NCBI RefSeq assembly: GCF_024055715.1
Contig: NZ_JAMXMV010000005.1
Span: 186,001 to 250,000 of the forward strand
Direction of reading: 5' to 3'
Source: Actinoallomurus soli
Lineage (GTDB): Bacteria; Actinomycetota; Actinomycetes; Streptosporangiales; Streptosporangiaceae
DNA: 64,000 nt
Part shown: one piece after another, positions 49,056 through 56,595 of the stretch
Numbering within the stretch: the stretch's first letter is position 1
Layout of the letters: each line of letters starts with the position of its first letter
The notes under the pieces: generated by a model
Told to the model about the DNA's origin: nothing
The model's input: the letters and a program-made list of their open reading frames with translations, nothing else
The model's database searches: none
Position numbers and translations under genes: made by a program

Positions 49056-49883
49056 TCAGCGTTCGGACGCGGCGAGCCGGTCGTTCATCGAACCGGACCG
49101 GAACACCTCGACGCGGATCGGCGCCGCCGCGAACCCGGCCTCGCGGATCGCGGCGTGCACGGCCTCGTCGTCGCGGGCGCGGTCGACCAGGTCGGGGTCG
49201 ACCTCCAGCCGCACGGCGTCGCCCAGGTCACGGACCCGCAGGTCCCGGACCGCCCCGCCGAACAGCCCGCGCACGGCCGTCTCCGCGCGCTCGATCCGCT
49301 TGAGCCGCGCCGAGGTCACCTCGATGCCGTACGCGACGCGGCTCGCCATGCACGCCGCGGCCGGCTTGTCCCACATCGGCAGGTCCCAGTGCCGGGCGAT
49401 GGCGCGCACCGTGTCCTTGTCCAGGCCGAGGTCGGCCAGGGGCGTACGGGCGCCGCGCTCGGCGGCGGCGCGGATGCCGGGCCGGAACCCGGCGACGACG
49501 TCCGAGGCGTTCGTGCCGGTCGTGATGGTGGAATAGCCCAGGTGGTCCGCGAGCGCGTTGGCGGTGTCGACCAGGACGCTCTTGCAGAAGTAGCAGCGCT
49601 GCGGCCCGTTCTCCCGGTAGCCGGGCACCTCCAGCTCGGACGTGGCGGGCGTGTGATGCGTCACGCCCAGGTCCGCGCAGAACCGCCGCGCCGCGTCGAG
49701 TTCGGCGGCCGGCAGCGACGCCGACACGGCCGTCACGGCGGCGACCTGTTCGGGCCCGAGCGCGCGCGCCGCCGCGGCGAGCACGACACTGGAGTCCACG
49801 CCGCCGGAGAACGCCACCAGCGTTCTGCCGTAGCCTGCCATCTCGGTCAGCAGTGAGTCGGAGAGGACCACGACGTCCACCAT
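49056..49883 (-). CDS. larE: LarE: sulfur-inserting enzyme of NPN cofactor synthesis
   Basis: A 275-residue PP-loop enzyme. SGGVDSS (26-32) binds ATP. Cys178 in the motif PAAACMASR corresponds to the sacrificial Cys176 of L. plantarum LarE, which donates its own sulfur to the pyridinium dicarboxylate precursor. CYFCKS (97-102) is another family feature. The protein acts after LarB and before LarC. It is divergent from larB with only 27 bp between the two ATG codons, and points toward the LarA-like operon. Confidence 0.92.
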   Translation of the reverse strand: MVDVVVLSDSLLTEMAGYGRTLVAFSGGVDSSVVLAAAARALGPEQVAAVTAVSASLPAAELDAARRFCADLGVTHHTPATSELEVPGYRENGPQRCYFCKSVLVDTANALADHLGYSTITTGTNASDVVAGFRPGIRAAAERGARTPLADLGLDKDTVRAIARHWDLPMWDKPAAACMASRVAYGIEVTSARLKRIERAETAVRGLFGGAVRDLRVRDLGDAVRLEVDPDLVDRARDDEAVHAAIREAGFAAAPIRVEVFRSGSMNDRLAASER

Positions 49884-49910
49884 GCAACCCCGATCCGTTG
49901 AGGAACATCG

Positions 49911-50603
49911 ATGACGGTATCTCAGCCGGACGGCGTCGCCGATCTCGGCTTCGCGCGGCTCGACGTGGACCGCGCCGCCCGGACCGGCGACCCGGAGGTG
50001 GTGTTCGGCCAGGGCAAGACGCCCGAGCAGATCGTCACCGCGCTGCGCACCCTGCACGAGGCACACCCGGACCGCGCCGTGCTCGCGACGCGGCTGGCGG
50101 ATGAGGCGATCGCGATGTGCGCGGAGCGGCTGCCGGACGCCGAGGTCGACCCGGTCGGCCGCACGGCGGTCCTGGGCACGGCCGAGACGCACGGGACGGT
50201 CGCCGTCGTCGCCGCCGGCACGTCCGACCTGCCGGTCGTGCGCGAGTGCGCGACCACCGTGCGGGTGTTCGGCGCCGAGCCGGACGAGATCGTGGACGTC
50301 GGCGTGGCGGGCCTGCACCGGCTGCTCGCCCAGCGCGACCGGATCGCCGAGGCCGACGTCGTCGTCGCGGTCGCGGGCATGGAGGCGGCCCTGCCGTCCG
50401 TGCTCGGCGGGCTCGTCGGCGCGCCCCTGATCGCGGTGCCGACGAGCGTCGGCTACGGCTGGCATATGGAGGGCGTCACGGCCTGGCTGGCCACGGTGAA
50501 CAGCTGCGCCCCCGGCATCGTGTCGGTCAACGTCGACAACGGCTTCGGCGCCGGCGTCGCCGCCGCCCGCATCGCCCGCCGCACCGCACGGACGCGCCCG
50601 TGA
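49911..50603 (+). CDS. larB: LarB: NaAD carboxylase/hydrolase of NPN cofactor synthesis
   Basis: A 230-residue protein with an AIRC (PurE-like) C-terminal domain. AAGTSDLPVVREC (about 101-113), PTSVGYG, NSCAPG (Cys199) and NVDNGFGAG are the LarB fingerprints. It carboxylates the pyridinium ring of nicotinic acid adenine dinucleotide and releases AMP. ATG 49911 has GAGGAA 6 nt upstream. Its stop overlaps the larC start (GTGA). Confidence 0.92.
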   Translation: MTVSQPDGVADLGFARLDVDRAARTGDPEVVFGQGKTPEQIVTALRTLHEAHPDRAVLATRLADEAIAMCAERLPDAEVDPVGRTAVLGTAETHGTVAVVAAGTSDLPVVRECATTVRVFGAEPDEIVDVGVAGLHRLLAQRDRIAEADVVVAVAGMEAALPSVLGGLVGAPLIAVPTSVGYGWHMEGVTAWLATVNSCAPGIVSVNVDNGFGAGVAAARIARRTARTRP

Positions 50604-51883
50604 GCCCTTCCGAGGAGCCCATGGGCCCTTCCATGGAGTCAGTGGGCACTTCCGCGGGGCCCGTGGGCCCTTCCGCGGAGACGCGTCCGGCGCGGACGTT
50701 GTGGGTAGATGCGGGCAACGGCGCGGCCGGGGACATGCTGCTCGCCGCCCTGCTGGACGCCGGCGCCGACCCGGAGGCCGTGCGCTCCGGGCTGCGGGGG
50801 CTGGCCGTCGAGCCCATCGACGTCGAGGTGACCCAGGTGCGCCGGCACGGGCTGCGCGCCCTGCACGCCGACGTACGGGCGCCGCGCAGCGACGTCTCGC
50901 GGGACCTCGCCGACGTCACCGCGATCCTCACCGCCGCCGCGCTCCCGGACGAGGCGAGGGCGTTCGCGCTCGCGGTGTTCGAGCGGCTCGCCCGCGCGGA
51001 GGCGCGCGTGCACGGCGTGGCCGTCTCGGAGATCCACTTTCACGAGGTCGGGGCCCTGGACGCGATCGCCGACGTCACCGGCTGCGCCCTCGCCCTGCAC
51101 GACCTCGGCCTGCTCGGGTCCGCCGTGCGCGTCGTGTCGCCGGTCGCGGCCGGCTCCGGCGTCGTGCGGGCCGCGCACGGCCCGCTGCCCGTCCCGGTGC
51201 CCGCCGTGCTGGAGCTGCTCACCGAGGCCGGCGCGCCGCTGCGCTCGCACCCCGCCGCGATGGAGCTGTGCACCCCGACCGGCGCCGCGCTGCTCGCCAC
51301 GCTGGCCACCGGCTGGGGCCCCGCGCCGGACTGCGTGCCGCGCGCCACCGGCACCGGCGCCGGCAGTGCCGACCCCGAGGGCCACCCGAACGTCCTGCGC
51401 GTGCTGATCGGGGAGGCCGCCGGAGCCTCCGGGTGGTCGTCCGCGGAGATGCGGCGCGTCGACACGACCGTGGACGACCTGGACCCGCGGTTGTGGCCCG
51501 ACGTGCTGGAGGCGCTCCGCTCCGCGGGGGCCGCCGACGCCTGGTGCGTGCCCGCGCTCATGCGCAAGGGCCGGCCGGGTCAGGTGCTGAGCGTCCTGGC
51601 GCCGCCGGACCGGCTCGACGCCGTGTGCCGCGTCGTCTTCGAGCAGACGACCACCCTCGGCGTCCGGGTGTCGGCGGTGGAGCGGCGCTCGCTGCGCCGC
51701 GACCAGGTCACGGTGACCGTGGCCGGGGGAGCGACGGTCGCGGTGAAGCGCGGCCTGCTCGGCGGCCGGGTCGTGACCGCGCAGGCGGAGTACGACGACG
51801 CCCGCGCCGCCGCCGAGCGCACCGGCCGTCCCGTGCGCGAGGTGCTCACCGAGGCGCTGACCGCCGCCCGCGCCCTCTCCTGA
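50600..51883 (+). CDS. larC: LarC: nickel insertase of NPN cofactor synthesis
   Basis: A 427-residue LarC encoded by one continuous frame, unlike the split larC1/larC2 of L. plantarum. The domain begins TLWVDAGNGAAGDMLLAALLDAG at about residue 33. IHFHEVGALDAIADVTG and MELCTPTGAALL are family signatures, and the C-terminal domain has RRVDTTVDDLDP and KGRPGQVLSVL. It inserts nickel using CTP. The first 30 residues are a low-complexity stretch coded by a 21-bp repeat. GTG 50600 overlaps the larB stop; ATG 50621 is an alternative. Confidence 0.92.
   Translation: MSPSEEPMGPSMESVGTSAGPVGPSAETRPARTLWVDAGNGAAGDMLLAALLDAGADPEAVRSGLRGLAVEPIDVEVTQVRRHGLRALHADVRAPRSDVSRDLADVTAILTAAALPDEARAFALAVFERLARAEARVHGVAVSEIHFHEVGALDAIADVTGCALALHDLGLLGSAVRVVSPVAAGSGVVRAAHGPLPVPVPAVLELLTEAGAPLRSHPAAMELCTPTGAALLATLATGWGPAPDCVPRATGTGAGSADPEGHPNVLRVLIGEAAGASGWSSAEMRRVDTTVDDLDPRLWPDVLEALRSAGAADAWCVPALMRKGRPGQVLSVLAPPDRLDAVCRVVFEQTTTLGVRVSAVERRSLRRDQVTVTVAGGATVAVKRGLLGGRVVTAQAEYDDARAAAERTGRPVREVLTEALTAARALS
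50606..50689 (+). repeat. 21-bp repeat in the larC N-terminus
   Basis: Four diverged units with CCTTCC or ACTTCC at 50606, 50627, 50648 and 50669. Each encodes roughly Pro/Thr-Ser-x-x-x-x-Gly. Confidence 0.65.
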
Positions 51884-51898
51884 GCGGCTCCTGAAAAG

Positions 51899-51917
51899 CC
51901 CGGACGGTGAGTCCGGG
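51899..51917 (+). terminator. Terminator after larC
   Basis: CCCGGAC-GGTGA-GTCCGGG followed by TTT, 15 nt past the stop. Confidence 0.65.
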
Positions 51918-51972
51918 TTTCCAATGCATTGTCACGGTCATGCCTTAGCGGGTGATTTGAATCTCACGAGGG

Positions 51973-52002
51973 TTGATATACGCCTAGGTAAGGCTAGCCT
52001 TA
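51973..52002 (+). promoter_or_regulatory. feo promoter with DtxR/IdeR-type iron box
   Basis: CTAGGTAAGGCTAGCCTTA (51984-52002) matches 15 of 19 bases of the consensus TTAGGTTAGGCTAACCTAA. TTGATA (51973-51978) and TAGCCT (51995-52000), 16 bp apart, fit a promoter whose -10 lies in the box, so iron-loaded repressor would block transcription. Confidence 0.8.
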
Positions 52003-52027
52003 GCAGCATCGGGCTTCTGGAGGATCG

Positions 52028-52255
52028 ATGACACTGCGGGGCTGCGCGGTCGGGTCGCGTCTCGAGGTCTGCCGGGTCACCGGCGGCCGGCGGCACCGGC
52101 GGCGTCTCATCGAGCTGGGTTTCGTGCGGGGCGCCGTCCTCTCGGTCATCGGCAGGGGGACCATGGGCGGGCTCGTCCTCGCCCTCGGCGACTCGCGGAT
52201 CGCGGTCGACTCGTTCACCGCCGAGACCCTGCTCGTCAAGCCCGCTCATGTCTGA
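52028..52255 (+). CDS. feoA: FeoA, ferrous iron transport accessory protein
   Basis: A 75-residue SH3-like protein: LRGCAVGSRLEVCRVTGG at the start and RLIELGFVRGAVLSVI in the middle, the family core, then LALGDSRIAVDSFTAETLLV. FeoA supports FeoB-mediated Fe(II) uptake at the inner face of the membrane. ATG has GGAGG 6 nt upstream. It overlaps feoB by 8 bp. Confidence 0.9.
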   Translation: MTLRGCAVGSRLEVCRVTGGRRHRRRLIELGFVRGAVLSVIGRGTMGGLVLALGDSRIAVDSFTAETLLVKPAHV

Positions 52256-54410
52256 GCGCCCGCTGACCCGGCTCGTCCTGGAGAAGCCCTGCTGCGACGC
52301 CGACGCCCCGGGCGTCGACGAGGGGCACGCGCGCGTGGCGCTCGTCGGCAACCCCAACGTCGGCAAGTCGACGCTGTTCAACATCCTCACCGGGGCGCGC
52401 CAGCGGGTCGGCAACTGGCCCGGCAAGACCGTGAGCGTCGCGCGCGGCACGTGGCGGACGCCCGACGGCGAGATGACGCTCATCGACCTGCCCGGCACCT
52501 ACAGCCTGCTGCCCGACTCGCCGGACGAGGCGCTGACCCGCGACCTGCTCGTCGACCGGGGCATGGACGACCGCCCCGACGTCGTCGTCCTCACCCTCGA
52601 CTGCTCCAACCTCGCCCGGAACCTCTACCTGCTCGCCCAGGTCATGGAGACCGGCGTCCCGATCGTCGTGGCCCTCACGATGGTCGACATCGCCGAGGGC
52701 CGCGGCATCCGGGTCGACGCCGACCGGTTCGCCGAGCTCATCGGCGCGCCGGTCGTCCCCGTCGTGCCGCGCCAGAACCGCGGGCTGGACGCGCTGCGCG
52801 CGGCCGTCGCGGGCGCGCTCGCCGCGCGCCGCCCGCCGGGCGAGCCGGACCTCGGCGAGGACGTCGAGACGGTCCTGGCGGACGTCGCCGCCCTCCTGCC
52901 CGCCGACGCGCTGCTGCGGTACCCGGAGCGCTGGCTGGCCACCGCCCTCCTCACCGGCGAGACGGTCCCGGGCGTGCCGGAGGAGGTCGGCGCGCGGGCG
53001 CGGGCCCTCGGCGCGGGACTGCTCGCCGACGACGGGACGGACGACCTCGGCGGGCTCGATGACCTCGACGACCTTGAGATCATCGTCGCCGAGCAGCGGT
53101 ACGCCTGGGCGCACCGGCTGATCGCCGAGACGGTCCGCCGGAAGAACGACGTACGCGCCACCGTGTCGGACCGGGTGGACCGGCTGCTGACCTCCCGCTG
53201 GGTCGGCCTGCCGATCTTCTTCCTGGTCATGTGGGGCGTGTTCATCCTCACGACGAAGATCGCGGCACCGCTCCAGACCGGCCTGCAGGACCTCATCGAC
53301 GGCCCGGTCACCACGGGGGCGGCGCACGCCCTGCGCGGGATGTCGGCTCCGGGCTGGCTGTCCGGCCTGGTGCTGAACGGCATCATCGGCGGCGTCGGCC
53401 AGCTCCTCAGCTTCGTTCCGCTGATGGCGATCATGTTCGTGCTGCTGTCGGTGCTGGAGGACTCCGGTTACATGGCGCGCGCGGCGTTCGTCGTCGACCG
53501 GCTGATGCGCCTGATCGGCCTGCCGGGCCGGGCGTTCCTGCCGCTGGTCGTCGGGTTCGGCTGCAACGTGCCCGCCCTGGCCGGCACGCGCATCCTCGCC
53601 GACCGGCGGCACCGGCTCCTGACCGGCCTGCTGATCCCCTTCGTGAGCTGCAGCGCACGCCTCACCGTGTACGTCCTGGTGGCGGGCGTCTTCTTCGGCA
53701 GTAACGCGGGCACCGTGGTGTTCGCGATGTACGTCCTGTCCATCGTCCTGGTCGTCGGCATGGGCCTGCTGCTGCGGGGCACGCTGTTCCGCGGGATGAG
53801 CTACGAACCACTGGTCCTGGACCTGCCGCCGTACCGCCTGCCGACCCTGCGGGTCATCGGCACGCAGACCTGGCAGAAGCTCTGGGCGTTCCTGCGGACC
53901 GCGAGCGGCCTCATCGTCGCGACGGTCACGGTGGTGTGGCTCTTCGCCTCCATCCCGGCGGGCGGCGGCCACGGCGGGTTCGGCCGGACCCCGATCGAGC
54001 ACAGCCTGTTCGGGAGCACCGCGCGGGCGGTCGCCCCGGCGTTCGCCCCTGCGGGGTTCGGTGACTGGCATCCGTCCGCGGCGCTGATCACCGGCTTCGT
54101 GGCGAAGGAGGCCGTGGTGTCCACGGTCGCCCAGACCTACAGCATGAGCGAGCCGTCGGACAACCACCGGGCCGGGAGCCTCGGCCCGGCCATGCGGCAG
54201 ACGTTCGAGCGGACCTCCCACGGCCATCCGATCCCGGCCGTACTGGCGTTCATGGTCTTCCTGCTCGCGTACACCCCGTGCATGACGACCGTCGCGGCCC
54301 AGCGCGCCGAACTCGGCGGCAGGATGACCCTGTTCGGCATCGGCATGCAGCTGGTGGTCGCCTGGCTCCTCGCGGTCGCCGTCTTCCAGATCGGAGCGCT
54401 GTTCCTGTGA
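52248..54410 (+). CDS. feoB: FeoB, ferrous iron permease
   Basis: A 720-residue protein. The N-terminal G domain has GNPNVGKST (G1), DLPGTYSL (G3) and a helical GDI-like region. The membrane part has two Gate regions, LSFVPLMAIMFVLLSVLEDSGYMARAAFVVDRLM and PLVVGFGCNVPAL, with the conserved GCNVPA cysteine, and a C-terminal core with YTPCMTTVAA. It takes up Fe(II) at the cytoplasmic membrane. A His-rich loop (PAGGGHGGFG) lies before the last helices. The start overlaps feoA. Confidence 0.95.
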   Translation: MSERPLTRLVLEKPCCDADAPGVDEGHARVALVGNPNVGKSTLFNILTGARQRVGNWPGKTVSVARGTWRTPDGEMTLIDLPGTYSLLPDSPDEALTRDLLVDRGMDDRPDVVVLTLDCSNLARNLYLLAQVMETGVPIVVALTMVDIAEGRGIRVDADRFAELIGAPVVPVVPRQNRGLDALRAAVAGALAARRPPGEPDLGEDVETVLADVAALLPADALLRYPERWLATALLTGETVPGVPEEVGARARALGAGLLADDGTDDLGGLDDLDDLEIIVAEQRYAWAHRLIAETVRRKNDVRATVSDRVDRLLTSRWVGLPIFFLVMWGVFILTTKIAAPLQTGLQDLIDGPVTTGAAHALRGMSAPGWLSGLVLNGIIGGVGQLLSFVPLMAIMFVLLSVLEDSGYMARAAFVVDRLMRLIGLPGRAFLPLVVGFGCNVPALAGTRILADRRHRLLTGLLIPFVSCSARLTVYVLVAGVFFGSNAGTVVFAMYVLSIVLVVGMGLLLRGTLFRGMSYEPLVLDLPPYRLPTLRVIGTQTWQKLWAFLRTASGLIVATVTVVWLFASIPAGGGHGGFGRTPIEHSLFGSTARAVAPAFAPAGFGDWHPSAALITGFVAKEAVVSTVAQTYSMSEPSDNHRAGSLGPAMRQTFERTSHGHPIPAVLAFMVFLLAYTPCMTTVAAQRAELGGRMTLFGIGMQLVVAWLLAVAVFQIGALFL

Positions 54411-54467
54411 GCGAGCGAAGCGAGCGAACCATGGGCACGGCGTCTCCGGTCCCTCCCCCGACGAAGG
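54407..54467 (-). repeat. Dispersed 61-bp repeat, copy B (between feoB and feoC)
   Basis: Reverse-complement partner of 32068-32129. It begins at the feoB stop codon (GTGA at its edge) and ends just before the feoC ribosome site. The direct repeat GCGAGCGAAGCGAGCGAA is prominent. Confidence 0.75.
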
Positions 54468-54474
54468 AGGGCGC

Positions 54475-54747
54475 ATGACCGCCCTGCGCCAGATTCTGAA
54501 GGAGATCACCAACTCGCGCGGGGCCAGCCTCGACGAGATCGCCCGCCGGGTCGGCGTCAGCCGCGAGGAGGCCGAGTCGATGGTCGACTACTGGGTCCGC
54601 AAGGGCCGGCTGTCGGCGGAGGACATGGCGGCCGCCTGCCCGAGCGGGGGCTGCGGCGGCTGCCCCCAGGGCGACCACGGCAAGCCGGGCTGCGGCACCC
54701 GGCGCGACGGCCCGGTCCTGCTCGCCATCAGCGTCCGCCGCCCCTGA
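54475..54747 (+). CDS. feoC: FeoC-like small regulator
   Basis: A 90-residue winged-helix protein: LRQILKEITNSRGASLDEIARRVGVSREEAESMVDYWVRKGRL. The C-terminal part has a cysteine cluster (CPSGGCGGCPQGDHGKPGC), which in FeoC proteins can hold an iron-sulfur cluster. It probably senses iron or oxygen and acts on FeoB. ATG behind GGAGGG. Its last 20 bp overlap the end of the convergent MFS gene. Confidence 0.78.
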   Translation: MTALRQILKEITNSRGASLDEIARRVGVSREEAESMVDYWVRKGRLSAEDMAAACPSGGCGGCPQGDHGKPGCGTRRDGPVLLAISVRRP

Positions 54748-55939
54748 TCCCCGCGCCCCGGCCGGTCCAGCGCAGGAAGCCCCAGGCGAGGGCCGCGACC
54801 ACGGCCGCCAGGCCGTACGTCACGGACGGGCCCGCGCCGAGGGTCGCGCCGCCGAGGGCGGTGCCCGCGCCGATCCCGACGTAGATCGACGAGGCGTTGA
54901 GCGAGACGGCGAGCGGCGCCTCCTGCGGCGCCGCGGCGATGAGGCGGTGCTGTTGCGGGGGCGTCTGCGTCCAGGTGCTCGCGCCCCACAGCAGCACGAG
55001 CGCCCCGGCCGCCGGCGCGGACCCGGCGCCCGTCGCCGCGACGATCCCGAGCGCCGCCAGGGACGCGGTCAGGACGAGGTAGCCGCCGCTCAGCACGCGC
55101 ATCGGCCCCCACCGGTCCGTGGCGCAGCCGGCGACGAGGTTCCCCGCCACGGCGCCCGCGCCGTACAGGAAGAGCATCAGGACCATCGAGTCCTCCGGCA
55201 CGCCGACGCCCTTCAGCGCCGGAACGCTGTAGGCGTACACGGTGTAGCTCGCCCCCATGCCGAGGACGGTCAGCGGCAGCACCGACGCCACGGCCGGCCG
55301 CCGCAGCAGCGCCAGGCGCGTCCGCAGCGGCACGCGCGGGCCCCCGGGCAGCGACGGCATGATCAAGGAGACCCCGGCGGCGGCGACCAGGGAGAGCGCC
55401 GCCACCAGGCCGAGCGCCGTACGCCAGCCGAACCAGTGCCCGGCCAGGTCGCCCAGCGGCACCCCGATCGCGGTCGCCACCGTCAGCCCGCCCACGACCA
55501 CGGCCAGCGCGCGCGCCCGCACCTCCGCGCGGACCAGGGCCGCGCTCACCGCGCCGGCGCCCGGCGTGTAGACGGCGGCGCCCGCCGCGGCCAGCACACG
55601 GCTCGCGATCAGCAGGGGGAGGTCCGGCGCGAGCGCCGAGGCGAGGTTGGCGAGGCCGAGCACGACGAGCGCGCCGACCAGCAGCGTGCGGCGCGGCAGC
55701 CGCGCCGTCGCGGTCGCCAGGACGGGCGCGAGGACGGCGTACGCGACGGCGAACACCGTCACCGACTGGCCCGCCGCCCCGGCGGAGGCGTGCAGCGTAC
55801 GGGCCATGGAGGGCAGGAAGCCCGCCACGACGAACGCGTCCGTCCCGACGGCGAAGGTCCCCAGGGCCAGGACCAGCGTCGAGGTCAGACCGCCCGTCCG
55901 CGCCCGCTCGTCGGCACGATCGATCGGGACATCGGACAT
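54728..55939 (-). CDS. MFS transporter (DHA1-type)
   Basis: A 403-residue protein with 12 helices. It begins with a polar tail, then LALGTFAVGTDAFVVAGFLPSMARTL, as in the arabinose/chloramphenicol-type drug:H+ antiporters. Motif ATATARLPRRTLL corresponds to the loop 2-3 motif, with Gly-rich helix 4/5 segments (GAGAVSAAL, VATAIGVPLGDLAGHWFGWR). Substrate unknown; probably an exported metabolite or drug. ATG 55939 is chosen for its GAGGAG site. The upstream neighbour on the same strand is an Rrf2 regulator (48 nt gap). Confidence 0.88.
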   Translation of the reverse strand: MSDVPIDRADERARTGGLTSTLVLALGTFAVGTDAFVVAGFLPSMARTLHASAGAAGQSVTVFAVAYAVLAPVLATATARLPRRTLLVGALVVLGLANLASALAPDLPLLIASRVLAAAGAAVYTPGAGAVSAALVRAEVRARALAVVVGGLTVATAIGVPLGDLAGHWFGWRTALGLVAALSLVAAAGVSLIMPSLPGGPRVPLRTRLALLRRPAVASVLPLTVLGMGASYTVYAYSVPALKGVGVPEDSMVLMLFLYGAGAVAGNLVAGCATDRWGPMRVLSGGYLVLTASLAALGIVAATGAGSAPAAGALVLLWGASTWTQTPPQQHRLIAAAPQEAPLAVSLNASSIYVGIGAGTALGGATLGAGPSVTYGLAAVVAALAWGFLRWTGRGAGIRGGGR

Positions 55940-55987
55940 CCGGATTCTCCTCACGCGTCGTTCCGTGCTCGTTCGCCGGTGTTCCGG

Positions 55988-56461
55988 TCAGCCGTTCACG
56001 CGCTCGTGCCAGCGCCGGGCGCGGGCGGCGGCGGAGGGCGGCGCCTCGGCCATCAGGTCGGCGAGCGTCTGGGCGGCCAGTTCGCGCCGCCACGCCAGCT
56101 CCGCGCGCCGCATCGCGACGGAGACGCCGCACGCGTGCCGGAACTCGCTGGCGGGCGCCTCCGCGCCTGCGCCCCGCTGCCGGATCTCGGAGCAGCGGAA
56201 CGTCTCTTCCGGCCCCTCGATCGCGGTGACGACGTCCATGAGCGTGATCTTCTCCGGCGGGCGGCCCAGGCGGAATCCGCCGCGCGCGCCGGCGGTCGAG
56301 GTCAGCACCCCGGCCCGTACGAGCGCCTGGAGGCGCTTGTTCAGGTACGCGGGCGGCAGCTCGAACCACTTCGCGAGCTTCGCCGTCGACAGCGCCTCGT
56401 CGTCGCCGATCCACGCCAGCACCAGACAGCAGTGCAGGCCCCATTCGACCCCTTCGCCCAT
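55988..56461 (-). CDS. Rrf2-family transcriptional regulator
   Basis: A 157-residue Rrf2 protein. It begins MGEGVEWGLHCCLVLAWIG and has the winged-helix segment LSTAKLAKWFELPPAYLNKRLQALVRAGVLTSTAGARGGFRLGRPPEKITLMDVVTAIEG. Cysteines at about 110 and 131 could ligate a cluster or sense oxidants, but the typical three-Cys set is not complete. ATG 56461 is preferred to a start at 56503, which would run into the palindrome upstream. It is followed by the MFS gene, its likely target. Confidence 0.85.
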   Translation of the reverse strand: MGEGVEWGLHCCLVLAWIGDDEALSTAKLAKWFELPPAYLNKRLQALVRAGVLTSTAGARGGFRLGRPPEKITLMDVVTAIEGPEETFRCSEIRQRGAGAEAPASEFRHACGVSVAMRRAELAWRRELAAQTLADLMAEAPPSAAARARRWHERVNG

Positions 56462-56470
56462 TCGCACGAT

Positions 56471-56491
56471 CCTGGATATTACATGTCCAGG
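56471..56491. promoter_or_regulatory. Rrf2 operator
   Basis: CCTGGATAT-TAC-ATGTCCAGG, a 21-bp palindrome with one mismatch, 10 bp before the Rrf2 start. TAATAT on the minus strand inside it is a likely -10, so binding would repress the regulator and the MFS gene. Confidence 0.65.
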
Positions 56492-56595
56492 AAGAACCGT
56501 CATGAGCGGTGCGGGCGCCGGGAGGCACCGGTCCTGAATCGAGCTCGCACGGCCCGGCGTAGGCTGTTCGAGAAGCAGCGAACGTGGAGAACGGC

